Below are positions 25,576 through 33,918 of a DNA stretch of 64,000 nt, in pieces. Origin of the DNA: Chthonomonas sp. UBA2785 (lineage in GTDB: Bacteria; Armatimonadota; Fimbriimonadia; Fimbriimonadales; Fimbriimonadaceae); NCBI GenBank assembly GCA_002352215.1, contig DEIB01000016.1:72684-136683 (forward strand). Direction: 5' to 3'. Position numbers and translations under genes: made by a program. Every line of letters begins with the position of its first letter. Position 1 is the stretch's first letter. A model generated the notes under the pieces. The model ran no database searches, was not told the DNA's origin, and saw only the letters and a program-made list of their open reading frames with translations.

Positions 25576-26391
25576 ATGTCCGAATCTCCGCAGCCGACTC
25601 CGATTCGCGTGACCGTGGTGGGCGCACTCGGTCGCATGGGCCAAGAATCCGTGCGGGCACTCTCTAGCGACTCTCGTTTTGAGGTGGTCGGGGCGGTGGA
25701 CCGTTCCGGGGCCGGACAGACCTTAGCGAGTGTGTTGCAGATCCCCAGCGAAGTGGTGGTGACGGACATACTGAGCGAATGCCTGGACCAGCACCCCGCC
25801 GACGTGTTGCTGGACTTCACGCACTTTAGCAGTGCCCCCGACCACGCCATGCGGGCCATGAAGCGCGGCCTCGCGGTCGTCATCGGCACCAGCGGTCTGC
25901 GCCAACCGGACGTGCGCACCCTGGTGCAGACCTGCCAAGAAACCGGCCAGCCCTGTCTGCTGGTGCCCAACTTTGCCATCGGGGCGGTGCTGATGATGCG
26001 GTTTGCCGAGATGGCGGCCGCCTACTTCCCGCACGCCGAAGTCATCGAGCGACACGGTCACCACAAGCTGGATGCCCCCAGCGGCACGGGGCGGCACACC
26101 GCCACGCTGATCTCGCAGCACCGGGCGGAGACCCCCCGCGAACCCCAAGGGGCAGTGGAAGCCGTTGCCGGCGCGCGCGGCGCAAAAGTGGACATGGTGC
26201 CCGTTCACAGCTTGCGCTTGCCGGGGAGCGTGGCCCACCAGGAAGTGCTGTTCGGCGGGCCAGGCGAGTTGCTCACCATCAAGCACGACTCGTACGACCG
26301 GGCCTCGTTTATGGGCGGAGTCAAGCTGGCCTGTGCCCAGGTGCGCTCGCTGTCAGGCTTCGTGACTGGGCTCGACGCGGTTCTGTTCTAA
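25576..26391 (+). CDS. dapB: 4-hydroxy-tetrahydrodipicolinate reductase
   Basis: DapB reduces hydroxytetrahydrodipicolinate with NAD(P)H on the way to diaminopimelate and lysine. The 271-aa product shows VVGALGRMGQE (nucleotide loop, about residues 14-24), LLDFTHFSS, VIGTSGL, PNFAIGAVLM and the catalytic signature ERHGHHKLDAPSGTGRHTA (about residues 155-173). The usual Asn after the histidine pair is replaced by His-His-Lys, but the DAPSGT core is intact. The other diaminopimelate enzyme in the window, dapF, is 35 kb away. The last 39 bp overlap, on the opposite strand, the broken SRPBCC gene. Confidence 0.92.
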   Translation: MSESPQPTPIRVTVVGALGRMGQESVRALSSDSRFEVVGAVDRSGAGQTLASVLQIPSEVVVTDILSECLDQHPADVLLDFTHFSSAPDHAMRAMKRGLAVVIGTSGLRQPDVRTLVQTCQETGQPCLLVPNFAIGAVLMMRFAEMAAAYFPHAEVIERHGHHKLDAPSGTGRHTATLISQHRAETPREPQGAVEAVAGARGAKVDMVPVHSLRLPGSVAHQEVLFGGPGELLTIKHDSYDRASFMGGVKLACAQVRSLSGFVTGLDAVLF

Positions 26392-26823
26392 CTCGCGCTT
26401 GGTCACTTGGTGCCGGTGGGCGAACATCGCGTCCACCTGCCGATTGAGGAACAGTGTGTGCACCAAAGGCGACAACGGGCCCCCGGGAGCCTGGAACGTG
26501 ACCGTATCCCGCAGCAGACACCCTTCGCCATCCGGCAGGAATTCGTGGTGGTGCCGTCAGTACTTCGCCGGTCCCGCCTCCATCGTGTCCACAAAGCCGT
26601 TCTCGGTTACCTCGCTCAGCCGGGCCTTCCACACCGTGGTCAGCGGCCCTTGCCGGATACGCAAAACGTGTAGCGCCCCCTCGCGCACGGCCACATCCTC
26701 CCCAATGATCTCGACCTTGGTGCCGGGTGGCGTTAGCTTTACCAGCGCCTCCACGGACTCGTGAAAGTCGCGCAGGGCCTCCACCGGGGCAGCAATGCGA
26801 GTTTCGTAGACGCGGGTGACCAC
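26353..26823 (-). pseudogene. SRPBCC-family gene interrupted by an in-frame TGA
   Basis: From a GTG at 26823 the frame encodes VTRVYETRIAAPVEALRDFH and continues through PGTKVEIIGEDV to MEAGPAKY. It then meets TGA at 26557-26559. The same frame continues as RHHHEFLPDGEGCLLRDTV and ends near 26353. SRPBCC proteins of this kind (polyketide cyclase/START-like fold) have W-x-H-x-H-x-F just there, so the stop sits where Trp (TGG) is expected. One base change explains it. It may be a pseudogene or a base-call error. The two halves together give about 156 codons, a normal length. Confidence 0.7.
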
Positions 26824-26884
26824 GGCCCATTATGCGGTGGCGAGTGGCCCATGCCTAAGCAACCGCCCTCACCCGCCCGACGTC

Positions 26885-26890
26885 TATACT
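26885..26890 (+). promoter_or_regulatory. -10 element (TATACT) of the tmRNA promoter
   Basis: TATACT lies 9 nt before the first base of the mature tmRNA, a standard sigma-70-type -10 position. No good -35 box is visible 17 nt upstream. Confidence 0.55.
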
Positions 26891-26899
26891 AATAACAAC

Positions 26900-27250
26900 G
26901 GGGGCGTCAGGCTTCGACAGAGCCGGATCGACCTTGGATTGCGAGTCGAGGCGCCGCTGGCCTCGTTAAAAGCGGCAAAAAAGTAAACGCGAACAACAAC
27001 TTCGCCTACGCGGCCTAATTAGCCCGCGGATCCACCTCTCGGGTTCCCGTCGCGAGAGACTCGGGTCACACACAAACGGGATGGGCTGAAGCTCTCTGTT
27101 CGGGGGCGTAAAGCTAAGATCAATCGAACTGGGTGAACCGTAGCCGGGCCTCTTGGGTCGCGGGGCACCGAGAAAAATCGAGAGGAGATACTCGTGGACG
27201 TTTAAGGAAGACGGTTTTGGAACAGGGTTCAATTCCCTGCGCCTCCACCA
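26900..27250 (+). ncRNA. ssrA: Transfer-messenger RNA
   Basis: tmRNA rescues stalled ribosomes and tags the broken protein for proteolysis. The 351-nt gene has GGGGGCG at the 5' end pairing with CGCCUCC at the 3' end (one G-U), an encoded ACCA, and a T arm CAGGG-TTCAATT-CCCTG. The tag frame runs from 26989 to 27018 after GTAAAC and reads ANNNFAYAA then TAA. The tag ends YAA rather than the common LAA. A -10 box lies just upstream, and a terminator hairpin shared with rplY follows. Confidence 0.93.
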
Positions 27251-27273
27251 AAATTTCTCGAAAAATCAAAAGA

Positions 27274-27307
27274 AAACCCGCCCTTGCCCACGGCAAGGAC
27301 GGGTTCT
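27274..27307. terminator. Bidirectional terminator between tmRNA and rplY
   Basis: An AACCCG-CCTTGCC/GGCAAGG-CGGGTT stem with loop CAC and single-base bulges. A-rich sequence lies on its left and TTCTTTG on its right. It sits between two convergent genes and can serve both. Confidence 0.75.
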
Positions 27308-27328
27308 TTGCTTTTGCTTGGCGAAGCC

Positions 27329-27886
27329 TTAGCGGCGGCGACCGGCGGTGCTCACCACGGGGGCGGCAGCCGGGGCCAGAGCGCTCACGCCTTCCGGCAG
27401 TTCCAGGTCACCGACCAGGATGCGCTCGTTGGAAGCCATGTGGCCGATCTGAATCTTCAGGATCGACGGCAGGTTCTTCACCACGCCTTCCACTTCCAGC
27501 TTGTTCATGTTGGTCACGATGGTCGCATCGCCCTTGGTCACCACCACCGGGGTGCCTTCAAACACCAGCGGGATGCTGACGCGGACCTTGTCTTCGTCGC
27601 GCACTTGCTGCACGGTGAGGTGGGTCACGGCTTGGGTGATGTCGTCGCGTTGGATACCCTTCAGCACCACGTTCACCGGCTCCTTGGCCCCTTCCATCTG
27701 GACGGAAAAGAGCGGCACGCCTTCAATCTTCTTCATCAGGTCGCGGATGTCGCGGGTGTTGGCCTGGATCATGTGCGTCTCCTTGTCGGGAGTGATCAGA
27801 GCCATCGGCATCAGGCCGCTCTTACGCAGGCGCTTGGCTTCGGCGGAAGAATTGGTGGTCCGTTCGCTGGCATTCAACAAAAGCAT
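27329..27886 (-). CDS. rplY: 50S ribosomal protein L25 (Ctc form)
   Basis: L25/Ctc binds 5S rRNA in the large subunit. The 185-aa protein has the two-domain Ctc form: an N-terminal 5S-binding domain (RTTNSSAEAKRLRKSGLMP, about residues 8-26) and a C-terminal beta domain (VSIPLVFEGTPV, PSILKIQIGHMASNERILVGDL). It is slightly shorter than most Ctc proteins. It converges on tmRNA and shares a terminator with it. The N-terminal R-x-GxxPA segment is altered to RKSGLMPMALI. Confidence 0.9.
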   Translation of the reverse strand: MLLLNASERTTNSSAEAKRLRKSGLMPMALITPDKETHMIQANTRDIRDLMKKIEGVPLFSVQMEGAKEPVNVVLKGIQRDDITQAVTHLTVQQVRDEDKVRVSIPLVFEGTPVVVTKGDATIVTNMNKLEVEGVVKNLPSILKIQIGHMASNERILVGDLELPEGVSALAPAAAPVVSTAGRRR

Positions 27887-27942
27887 GAGAAACTCCGGTG
27901 CACCCTACTGAGCCGCGGCTTCAGGATGCGTGAAGTTTCATT

Positions 27943-28443
27943 CTACTCGTTGGAACTAGCCTTGGCTGGGACAGCCCCGAAATCCATGGCAAAAAATTGG
28001 GCCTCGTACGGGACTTTTCGGGGGGCAGGACAAGGGCGGAAGCCCACCCGCTGATACACCGCAATCGCCCGGTCCATCGTGGCCAGCGTATCGAGGAACA
28101 GCTTCTGAATCCCTGCTGACCGCGCCGTGTGCAAGGCTTCCATCACCAGCGCCCGGCCCACTTGACGCCCGCGTACCTCCGGAGCGACATACAGCCGCTT
28201 CAGTTCGGCCTCCCCGTCTTCCATCGGGCGAATGGCCACGCAGCCCACCACGTTGCCCTCGGCTTCAGCAAGCAATACGAACCCGTGGGGACCGGAATAG
28301 GGACCGGGCAGGCAAGCCAGTTCTTCGGTCACCCCAATCATCGTGGGGTCCATGCCGATCTCCGCCGTATAAGCGCCGAGCAAGCGGCGCACGATGGCGG
28401 CGTCCGTCGGAAACTCAGCCACGCGAATCGAAACCATGCTCAT
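27943..28443 (-). CDS. GNAT-family N-acetyltransferase
   Basis: The 166-aa protein carries the acetyl-CoA binding motif of the GNAT fold (LKRLYVAPEVRGRQVGRALVMEAL, about residues 83-106), where V-x-x-x-R-G-x-x-x-G contacts the pyrophosphate. GFRPCPAPRKVPYE near the C-terminus fits the family's final strand. Substrate is unknown. The ATG at 28443 overlaps the purK stop (ATGA), so it is the third gene of the ftcD-purK operon. A longer start three codons upstream is less likely. Confidence 0.8.
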   Translation of the reverse strand: MSMVSIRVAEFPTDAAIVRRLLGAYTAEIGMDPTMIGVTEELACLPGPYSGPHGFVLLAEAEGNVVGCVAIRPMEDGEAELKRLYVAPEVRGRQVGRALVMEALHTARSAGIQKLFLDTLATMDRAIAVYQRVGFRPCPAPRKVPYEAQFFAMDFGAVPAKASSNE

Positions 28444-29540
28444 GAGCACCACCCCTTGTAGAAAGCTTCACGCGCCCGCACGGCGCGGCGTTGCGCATCG
28501 GGGCCAACGGCATTGATATGTCCCATTTTTCGCCCCGGGCGTGACTCCATTTTCCCGTACCAGTGCACATTCACTTCGGGATCAGAGGCAAAAGCGGCCC
28601 CAATGGCCCGGTGCACATCTTGCGCCCCTTCTTGCCCCAGCAGGTTCGCCATCGCCACCGGCAAGCCCATGGTCTCCGGCAGGCTCCAGCCCATACATAG
28701 CCTTACGTGCATTTCAAATTGGCTCACGCCGCCCCAATCCAGGGTGTAGTGGCCCGTGTTGTGGGGACGGGGGGCCATTTCGTTGACAGTCAATTGACCG
28801 TCGGACGTTTCGAAGAGTTCCACTCCGAAGAGGCCATAGCCATCCACGGCCTCTACGGCGGCGACGGCAATGTCGCTGGCGTCCGCGTCGGCGGGATAAA
28901 CCAAGTCACATACGTGGTTGGTTTGGACGGTCTCCATGGTCGGAAACACCTGGATTTCCTGGTTGCTGCGCGCCACCATTACGGCAAGTTCTCGGCGGAA
29001 AGGTACGAATTCTTCCGCCAGCCAGGGGTCTTGGTCCCAGCGCGAACGCGCGGCCTCATACTCCGCCTCGTTCTGCACCACCAGGGTGCCCTTGCCGTCG
29101 TAGCCTCGAAAACGCGCCTTCAGCACGCAGGGAAACCCAAGCTCCGCCGCGCGCGCGGCAGGCAGCGCTCGGGGTGAGGGCACCCCCGCTTGGCGGTATG
29201 CCTCGCGTTGCCGCAACTTGTCCTGGATGATGCCGAGGGTGAGGCATCCGGGCTTCAGGCACTGCGGGTCGCGTCCACTGGCCTCCAGCGCCGCCTGGAT
29301 CAGTTCGGCGGGGATGAATTCGTTCTCCAGCGTTACGTTCTGCGCTACACGGAAGGCTTCCCGCAACCCCTCTTCACTTTCAATGGGTGCATTCATGCCG
29401 GCACAAATCTGGCGGGCCGGGGCTTGGTCGTCCGGGTCCAGAATCCACACCCGCAAGCCCAACCGCTGCGCAGCCTGGGCGCTCATCCGGGCGAGCTGCC
29501 CGCCGCCCAAAATCGCGATATCGAACGCAAACTCTGCCAT
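28440..29540 (-). CDS. purK: 5-(carboxyamino)imidazole ribonucleotide synthase
   Basis: PurK carboxylates aminoimidazole ribonucleotide with ATP and bicarbonate in purine synthesis. The 366-aa ATP-grasp protein begins IAILGGGQLARMSAQAAQRLG and has FPCVLKARFRGYDGKGTLVV (ATP lid). EEFVPFRRELAVMVAR and NEMAPRPHNTGHYTLDW (metal-binding loop) follow, all standard. purE is not in the window. It starts immediately after the ftcD stop (TAAATG) and overlaps the GNAT gene by 4 bp. Confidence 0.94.
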   Translation of the reverse strand: MAEFAFDIAILGGGQLARMSAQAAQRLGLRVWILDPDDQAPARQICAGMNAPIESEEGLREAFRVAQNVTLENEFIPAELIQAALEASGRDPQCLKPGCLTLGIIQDKLRQREAYRQAGVPSPRALPAARAAELGFPCVLKARFRGYDGKGTLVVQNEAEYEAARSRWDQDPWLAEEFVPFRRELAVMVARSNQEIQVFPTMETVQTNHVCDLVYPADADASDIAVAAVEAVDGYGLFGVELFETSDGQLTVNEMAPRPHNTGHYTLDWGGVSQFEMHVRLCMGWSLPETMGLPVAMANLLGQEGAQDVHRAIGAAFASDPEVNVHWYGKMESRPGRKMGHINAVGPDAQRRAVRAREAFYKGWCS

Positions 29541-30425
29541 TTAGTCCTCCTCCTCGTACTTCACGATCTGTTCTTGGCGCGGGTGCAAATGCGTGGCGTG
29601 CTCCAAGTCGCGGGTTCGAATCACCCCTATCAGCTCGGTGTACGCAAACTCCGCGCCGCGCATGCGGGCCACATCCACCACCCACTCCGTCAGGGCGTCG
29701 AGCGAGATCGCATCCGGCCGCGTGACATTCATGCTAACTTGCGACATCTCCTGGGCGGCAAGCATCAGTCCCAGCGCCCGCACCCCCGTGAATCGTTCGT
29801 CCCCCTGCTCGCGGCGTTCGCGAATCGAGCGAGCAATGGTCTTGGCCACGTCGGCCGTCTCCGTGCGCAGGTTCACGTTATAGGCAATGAGAAAGTCCCT
29901 AACGCCCATCACCGTCGCGCCTAAATGCGGGTGGACTCGATGCGGCCCAAAATCAGGCTCGATATCGCGATCGACAAGGCCCCCGAAGCCGCCCTTGCGC
30001 AACTTGGGCAGGGCCGCTGCGTGCTTCCCCCGCTCACTCTGTTCATAAAGGAACACGGGAACCTCGTAGCGCTCGGCTAGCTGCCGCGCCGTGTCTTGCA
30101 CAAAGACAATCAAGTCCGTGCTGTCACTGGCCGAGGGGCGCAATCGCAACGGCACGAACGGGCAAACATCCAGCGCCCCGATGCGCGGGTGCACCCCTCG
30201 GTGCCGCTGCAGGTCTATGGCGGGCAGAATCCGGTCGGCCAAGGCAAACAGGGCCTCGCGCACATCTTCCGGCTCGCCGCTAAAGGCCGTCACCGTGCGG
30301 TTGTGGTCCACATCGCTATCGGCAAAGTGGACGGTCACCGGTCGCGCTTCCAGAAGTTCGCGCACATCGGCCAGCAAGCGCCGATCGCGCCCAAATGACC
30401 AGTTCGGAACGGTGAGAACCCGCAC
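29541..30425 (-). CDS. ftcD: Glutamate formimidoyltransferase (FtcD N-terminal type)
   Basis: This enzyme transfers a formimino or formyl group between glutamate and tetrahydrofolate. The 294-aa product matches the transferase half only: VPNWSFGRD, DSDVDHNRTVTAFSG (about residues 37-51, with the catalytic His) and HRGVHPRIGALDVCPF, then HPHLGATVMGVRDFLIAYNV. The cyclodeaminase half is not attached. Directly followed by purK, so it may feed one-carbon units into purine synthesis, though histidine breakdown is the classic role. No histidine degradation genes are nearby. Confidence 0.88.
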   Translation of the reverse strand: MRVLTVPNWSFGRDRRLLADVRELLEARPVTVHFADSDVDHNRTVTAFSGEPEDVREALFALADRILPAIDLQRHRGVHPRIGALDVCPFVPLRLRPSASDSTDLIVFVQDTARQLAERYEVPVFLYEQSERGKHAAALPKLRKGGFGGLVDRDIEPDFGPHRVHPHLGATVMGVRDFLIAYNVNLRTETADVAKTIARSIRERREQGDERFTGVRALGLMLAAQEMSQVSMNVTRPDAISLDALTEWVVDVARMRGAEFAYTELIGVIRTRDLEHATHLHPRQEQIVKYEEED

Positions 30426-30431
30426 GGTGGC

Positions 30432-31196
30432 TTAGATGCCCATGATGTTGTAGCCGCTGTCCACGTAAATCAGCTGCCCCGTTACGCCCTTCGAAAGGTC
30501 GCTGACCAGGTACGCCGTGGTGCCCGCCACTTCATCCTGCCCAAACTCGCGCTTGAGCGGGGCCACATCGTGGACTTCCTTGATCATGTCGGTCAGGCCG
30601 CGCACGCCGCGCGCCGAGATCGTGTTGATCGGGCCGGGGCTGACCGTGTTCACCCGGATGCCGCGCTCGCCCAGGTCGTTGGCCAGGTAGCGCACCGCGC
30701 TTTCCAGGGCGGCCTTGGCCACGCCCATCACGTTGTAGTTGCCCACCGCACGCACGCTGCCCAGGTAGCTCATGGTCACGATGCTGGCGTCATCGGCCAG
30801 GATCGGCTCCAGGTGCTTACACATGGCCACCAGCGAATAGCAGCTGATATCCATCGCCATGGCAAATCCGTCGCGGGAAGTGTCCACGAACCGGCCAGCA
30901 AGGTCCTCGCGCTTGGCAAACGCGGCCGAGTGCACCACAAAGTCCAGGTGGCCATAGGCGTCCTTGGCGGCGGCGGCCAGGGCTTCCATTTGGGCGTCGT
31001 CGGAGAAATCCACCACAAACGACTTCATGCGGTCGTTGCCCGCAATCAGCTCGTTCACCTTGTCGAGCATCTTCTCGTTCTGGGCACCCACGCCGACTTC
31101 CGCGCCGAGAGCCGCGACCCGCTCGGCCACCGCCCAGCCGATGCTGTTCTTATTGGTGACGTTCAGGACCAAGCCCTTCTTTCCGGCCAGCAACAT
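30432..31196 (-). CDS. fabI: Enoyl-[acyl-carrier-protein] reductase (NADH)
   Basis: FabI does the last reduction in each fatty acid elongation cycle. The 254-aa short-chain dehydrogenase has the FabI-type altered glycine motif (LNVTNKNSIGWAVAERVA, about residues 10-27) and MSYLGS. The YNVMGVAKAALE catalytic segment (Tyr-x6-Lys, about residues 154-165) and a late YVDSGYNIMGI end are also present. Motifs are complete, so it should be active. The gene lies 6 bp upstream of ftcD on the same strand. Confidence 0.94.
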   Translation of the reverse strand: MLLAGKKGLVLNVTNKNSIGWAVAERVAALGAEVGVGAQNEKMLDKVNELIAGNDRMKSFVVDFSDDAQMEALAAAAKDAYGHLDFVVHSAAFAKREDLAGRFVDTSRDGFAMAMDISCYSLVAMCKHLEPILADDASIVTMSYLGSVRAVGNYNVMGVAKAALESAVRYLANDLGERGIRVNTVSPGPINTISARGVRGLTDMIKEVHDVAPLKREFGQDEVAGTTAYLVSDLSKGVTGQLIYVDSGYNIMGI

Positions 31197-31320
31197 GGCC
31201 CCATTATGGCCCTGCGCTCAGGCGCACCCAGCACCGGAACCGGGTCTCTCGCGAGGTTTCTTCATTCCCCCGTATAGTTTCCGGGCTCCGGGTGCCGACA
31301 ATTCGGAAAGAGGTCTTTGG

Positions 31321-32523
31321 ATGCCCTACTTTGCGTATACCGCCGTTGATCCCAGTGGACGACAAGTCAAGTCGTTCATGGAGGCTGATAACGAAGCCCT
31401 GGTCTTGAGCAAACTGCGAGACCAGAGCCTGCAGGTGCTCGATATTCGGGAGACCAAGAAGGTCGCCAAGAAGCGAGTGGCGGGCAAGATGAAGGCGAAG
31501 GCCCTGGTCATCTTCTCGCGGCAGTTCGCCACGATGATTGACGCGGGGATTCCGATTTTGCGGTGCCTGGAAATCCTGGCCGAGCAAACGAAGGACCCGA
31601 TCCTGAAGCCGAGCATCCTGGCCGTAACCCAAGACGTGAAGGGTGGTCTGTCGCTGAATGAAGCGATGGCCAAGCACCCGGCCGTGTTCAACAAGCTTTA
31701 TGTGAACATGATCCGGGCCGCCGAACTCGGCGGGATCCTGGACATCATTCTCGACCGTCTCTCTTCGTTCCTCGAGTACGAATCTGAAGTCAAGGCGAAG
31801 ATCAAGGGCGCGATGATGTACCCGGTCTTGGTGCTCATCTTCAGCCAGATCATGCTCTTTGCGCTGTTCAGCTTCGTGCTGCCGCGCTTTAAGGGCATTT
31901 TCGAAGGGATGGACGTCGAAATGCCGCCGGTCACGGCTGCCCTTTTCAAGATGGGTGACTTCTGCCAAGCCTATTGGTGGATGATTCTCCTCTTCGTTGC
32001 GGGAACGTTCATCGGCCTCAAACTATGGGGCCAGACCCCGGAAGGGCGCTACCGCCTGGACATGGTCAAGCTCAAGATTCCGGTGGTTGGCGAACTCGCG
32101 CTCAAGATGAGCGTGGCCCGCTTCTGTCGTACGTTCGGGACGCTGATTAACAGCGGCGTGCCGATGATGCGCGGCCTCGAAATCGTCGGAGAAACGCTCG
32201 GCAATGCCGTGCTGATCGAAGCCATTGACAAGACTCGCATGAGTATTCGCGAAGGGAACCGCCTGTGCGTGCCCCTCACCGAATGCGGCCTCTTCCCCCT
32301 TATGGTCACGCAGATGATCGACGTGGGTGAAGAAACTGGTCGTCTCAGCGAAATGCTCGTCAAGGTCGGCGACTTCTATGACGCCGAAGTGGATTCGACG
32401 GTCAAAGGTCTGACCTCGATGATCGAACCCTTGCTGATCATCTTCCTCGGCGTGGTGGTGGGCTTTATCGCCATCAGCGTCATGGCCCCGATCTTCAAGC
32501 TAGTTCAGAGTGTTCAGGAGTAA
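31321..32523 (+). CDS. pilC: Type IV pilus/type II secretion inner-membrane platform protein PilC
   Basis: PilC/GspF is the membrane platform on which the pilus assembly ATPase acts. The 400-aa protein starts with MPYFAYTAVDPSGRQVKSF, a typical family opening. It has two T2SSF domains, each with FSRQFATMIDAGIPI- or FCRTFGTLINSGVPMMRGLE-like motifs (about residues 62 and 266). Three hydrophobic helices are visible (about 170, 225 and the C-terminus LLIIFLGVVVGFIAISV). AGAGGT-like spacing (AGAGGTC) precedes the ATG. No other pilus gene is adjacent. Confidence 0.92.
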   Translation: MPYFAYTAVDPSGRQVKSFMEADNEALVLSKLRDQSLQVLDIRETKKVAKKRVAGKMKAKALVIFSRQFATMIDAGIPILRCLEILAEQTKDPILKPSILAVTQDVKGGLSLNEAMAKHPAVFNKLYVNMIRAAELGGILDIILDRLSSFLEYESEVKAKIKGAMMYPVLVLIFSQIMLFALFSFVLPRFKGIFEGMDVEMPPVTAALFKMGDFCQAYWWMILLFVAGTFIGLKLWGQTPEGRYRLDMVKLKIPVVGELALKMSVARFCRTFGTLINSGVPMMRGLEIVGETLGNAVLIEAIDKTRMSIREGNRLCVPLTECGLFPLMVTQMIDVGEETGRLSEMLVKVGDFYDAEVDSTVKGLTSMIEPLLIIFLGVVVGFIAISVMAPIFKLVQSVQE

Positions 32524-32617
32524 TTACCAGGGGGCAATGCTGTTGTCCCCTCCGACCATTGTTTTGTATCTGCTTGGGAGCGCACGGATGGCGCCCCGCA
32601 ATCACTAAGGAAGGAAA

Positions 32618-33886
32618 ATGTCGGAGAATCTCGGTCAAGCGTTGAGTGAAGCGGAACTGATGGTGTTGGAGTACGTCCAAAACCCTCGGCCCGACCTCAA
32701 GGATCTGATCATCGTCCACTATGCTCACCTCGTTGAGCGAACCGCGCGTCGGTTTGCCGGGGTCGAGCCGGTGGAGGACTTGATCCAAGTGGGCTATATC
32801 GGCCTGCTCAATGCGCTCTCGAAATTCGATCCGGAAGCGGGCGTGCGATTCAACACCTACGCCACCCACTTGGTGGCCGGCGAAATCAAGCACTACCTTC
32901 GTGATCGCTCGCAGACCATCCGCATGCCAGCGTGGCTGCAAGAGCTGCGAGCCCGGGTGAACCGCACCAGCACTGCCCTCCAGGCCGACCTGAAGCGCCC
33001 GCCCACGGAACGCGAGATTGCCGACCAACTGGGCATCGCCGAAGACACCGTGCGGGACGTGATGCAAACCAACGATATCCTGCGGGTGACTTCGCTGGAC
33101 GCCACCCCGTCGGTGGACGAAGAGGGCGAAAGCGACCTCGACCGGTTGGATGCGGGCGATTTCTGCCCGGACCAACTGAGCGTCGAAGACCGCTTGCTGC
33201 TGGAATCGGCGATGCAAGAGTTGCGCGACCTCGAAAAGGAAGTGCTGACGCTATTCCACTTCGAGTCGCTGAACCAAACCGAAATCGCGAACCGCCTCGG
33301 CATCTCGTGCAACTACGTGTCGCACATCCTGCGGCAGTCGCTGAGCAAGCTGCGCCGCATCTTGATGAAGCAAGAATCGGACGACCGACGCCTGCGCGCC
33401 GACCAGACCCGCGACGAAGAAGCCTATTGCGAGCGCACCGGCGTTTACAGCGATGCCTATTTCCGCCGCCGCCTGACGGAGGAGATCCACCGGGCCATCG
33501 GCTACGGCAGTGTTTTGAGCGTCGTGGTGGTGCAGTTCGACGGACTGGACCGCGTGCAAGGGTTCTTTGGCCCGGGCAGCGTCGAGGACATCCTCAGCGA
33601 TGCCGCCGAACTCCTGCGCACCAACGTGCGCGGCCTGGACATCGTGTGCCGCTACGGCAAGGAAAGCTTTGGCGTCATCTTGCCTGCCACCGGACCGACG
33701 GTGGACGTAGTGACGGACCGCTTAGCCTCAAGATTTGAAGGGTGGACTCAGCTTCGTGGCGGGCCGCACTCACCGGTCACGGTGCGCATGGCTCAGGCCA
33801 CGGCTCCGGACCACGGTCGCTCACTCAAGGAGATTCTCGCGTACTTGCGCGCTGAACTCCAAACGAGCGCTGAACAAGCCGCCTAA
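32618..33886 (+). CDS. Sigma-70 family factor fused to a degenerate GGDEF domain
   Basis: Residues 1-255 form a group 3 sigma factor. Region 2 has EDLIQVGYIGLLNALSKFDP and FNTYATHLVAGEIKHYLRD; region 3 follows. Region 4 has LNQTEIANRLGISCNYVSHI. Residues 285-422 form a GGDEF domain. Its active site is degenerate (YGKESF, residues 346-351, where cyclases have GGDEF or GGEEF), so it should not make c-di-GMP. The inhibitory-site motif RxxD is kept (R338-G-L-D341), in the canonical place before the active-site motif. The pattern suggests a sigma factor that binds c-di-GMP. A clear AAGGA Shine-Dalgarno precedes the ATG. Targets are unknown. Confidence 0.9.
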   Translation: MSENLGQALSEAELMVLEYVQNPRPDLKDLIIVHYAHLVERTARRFAGVEPVEDLIQVGYIGLLNALSKFDPEAGVRFNTYATHLVAGEIKHYLRDRSQTIRMPAWLQELRARVNRTSTALQADLKRPPTEREIADQLGIAEDTVRDVMQTNDILRVTSLDATPSVDEEGESDLDRLDAGDFCPDQLSVEDRLLLESAMQELRDLEKEVLTLFHFESLNQTEIANRLGISCNYVSHILRQSLSKLRRILMKQESDDRRLRADQTRDEEAYCERTGVYSDAYFRRRLTEEIHRAIGYGSVLSVVVVQFDGLDRVQGFFGPGSVEDILSDAAELLRTNVRGLDIVCRYGKESFGVILPATGPTVDVVTDRLASRFEGWTQLRGGPHSPVTVRMAQATAPDHGRSLKEILAYLRAELQTSAEQAA

Positions 33887-33918
33887 GGCAATTCTTCGTT
33901 CCCAGTTAGAATCACAAC

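Noticed and set aside
26557..26559. Selenocysteine or stop-readthrough at the in-frame TGA
   Set aside because: The family has Trp at this place, not Cys, and no SECIS-like hairpin was seen just after the TGA. A point mutation is simpler.
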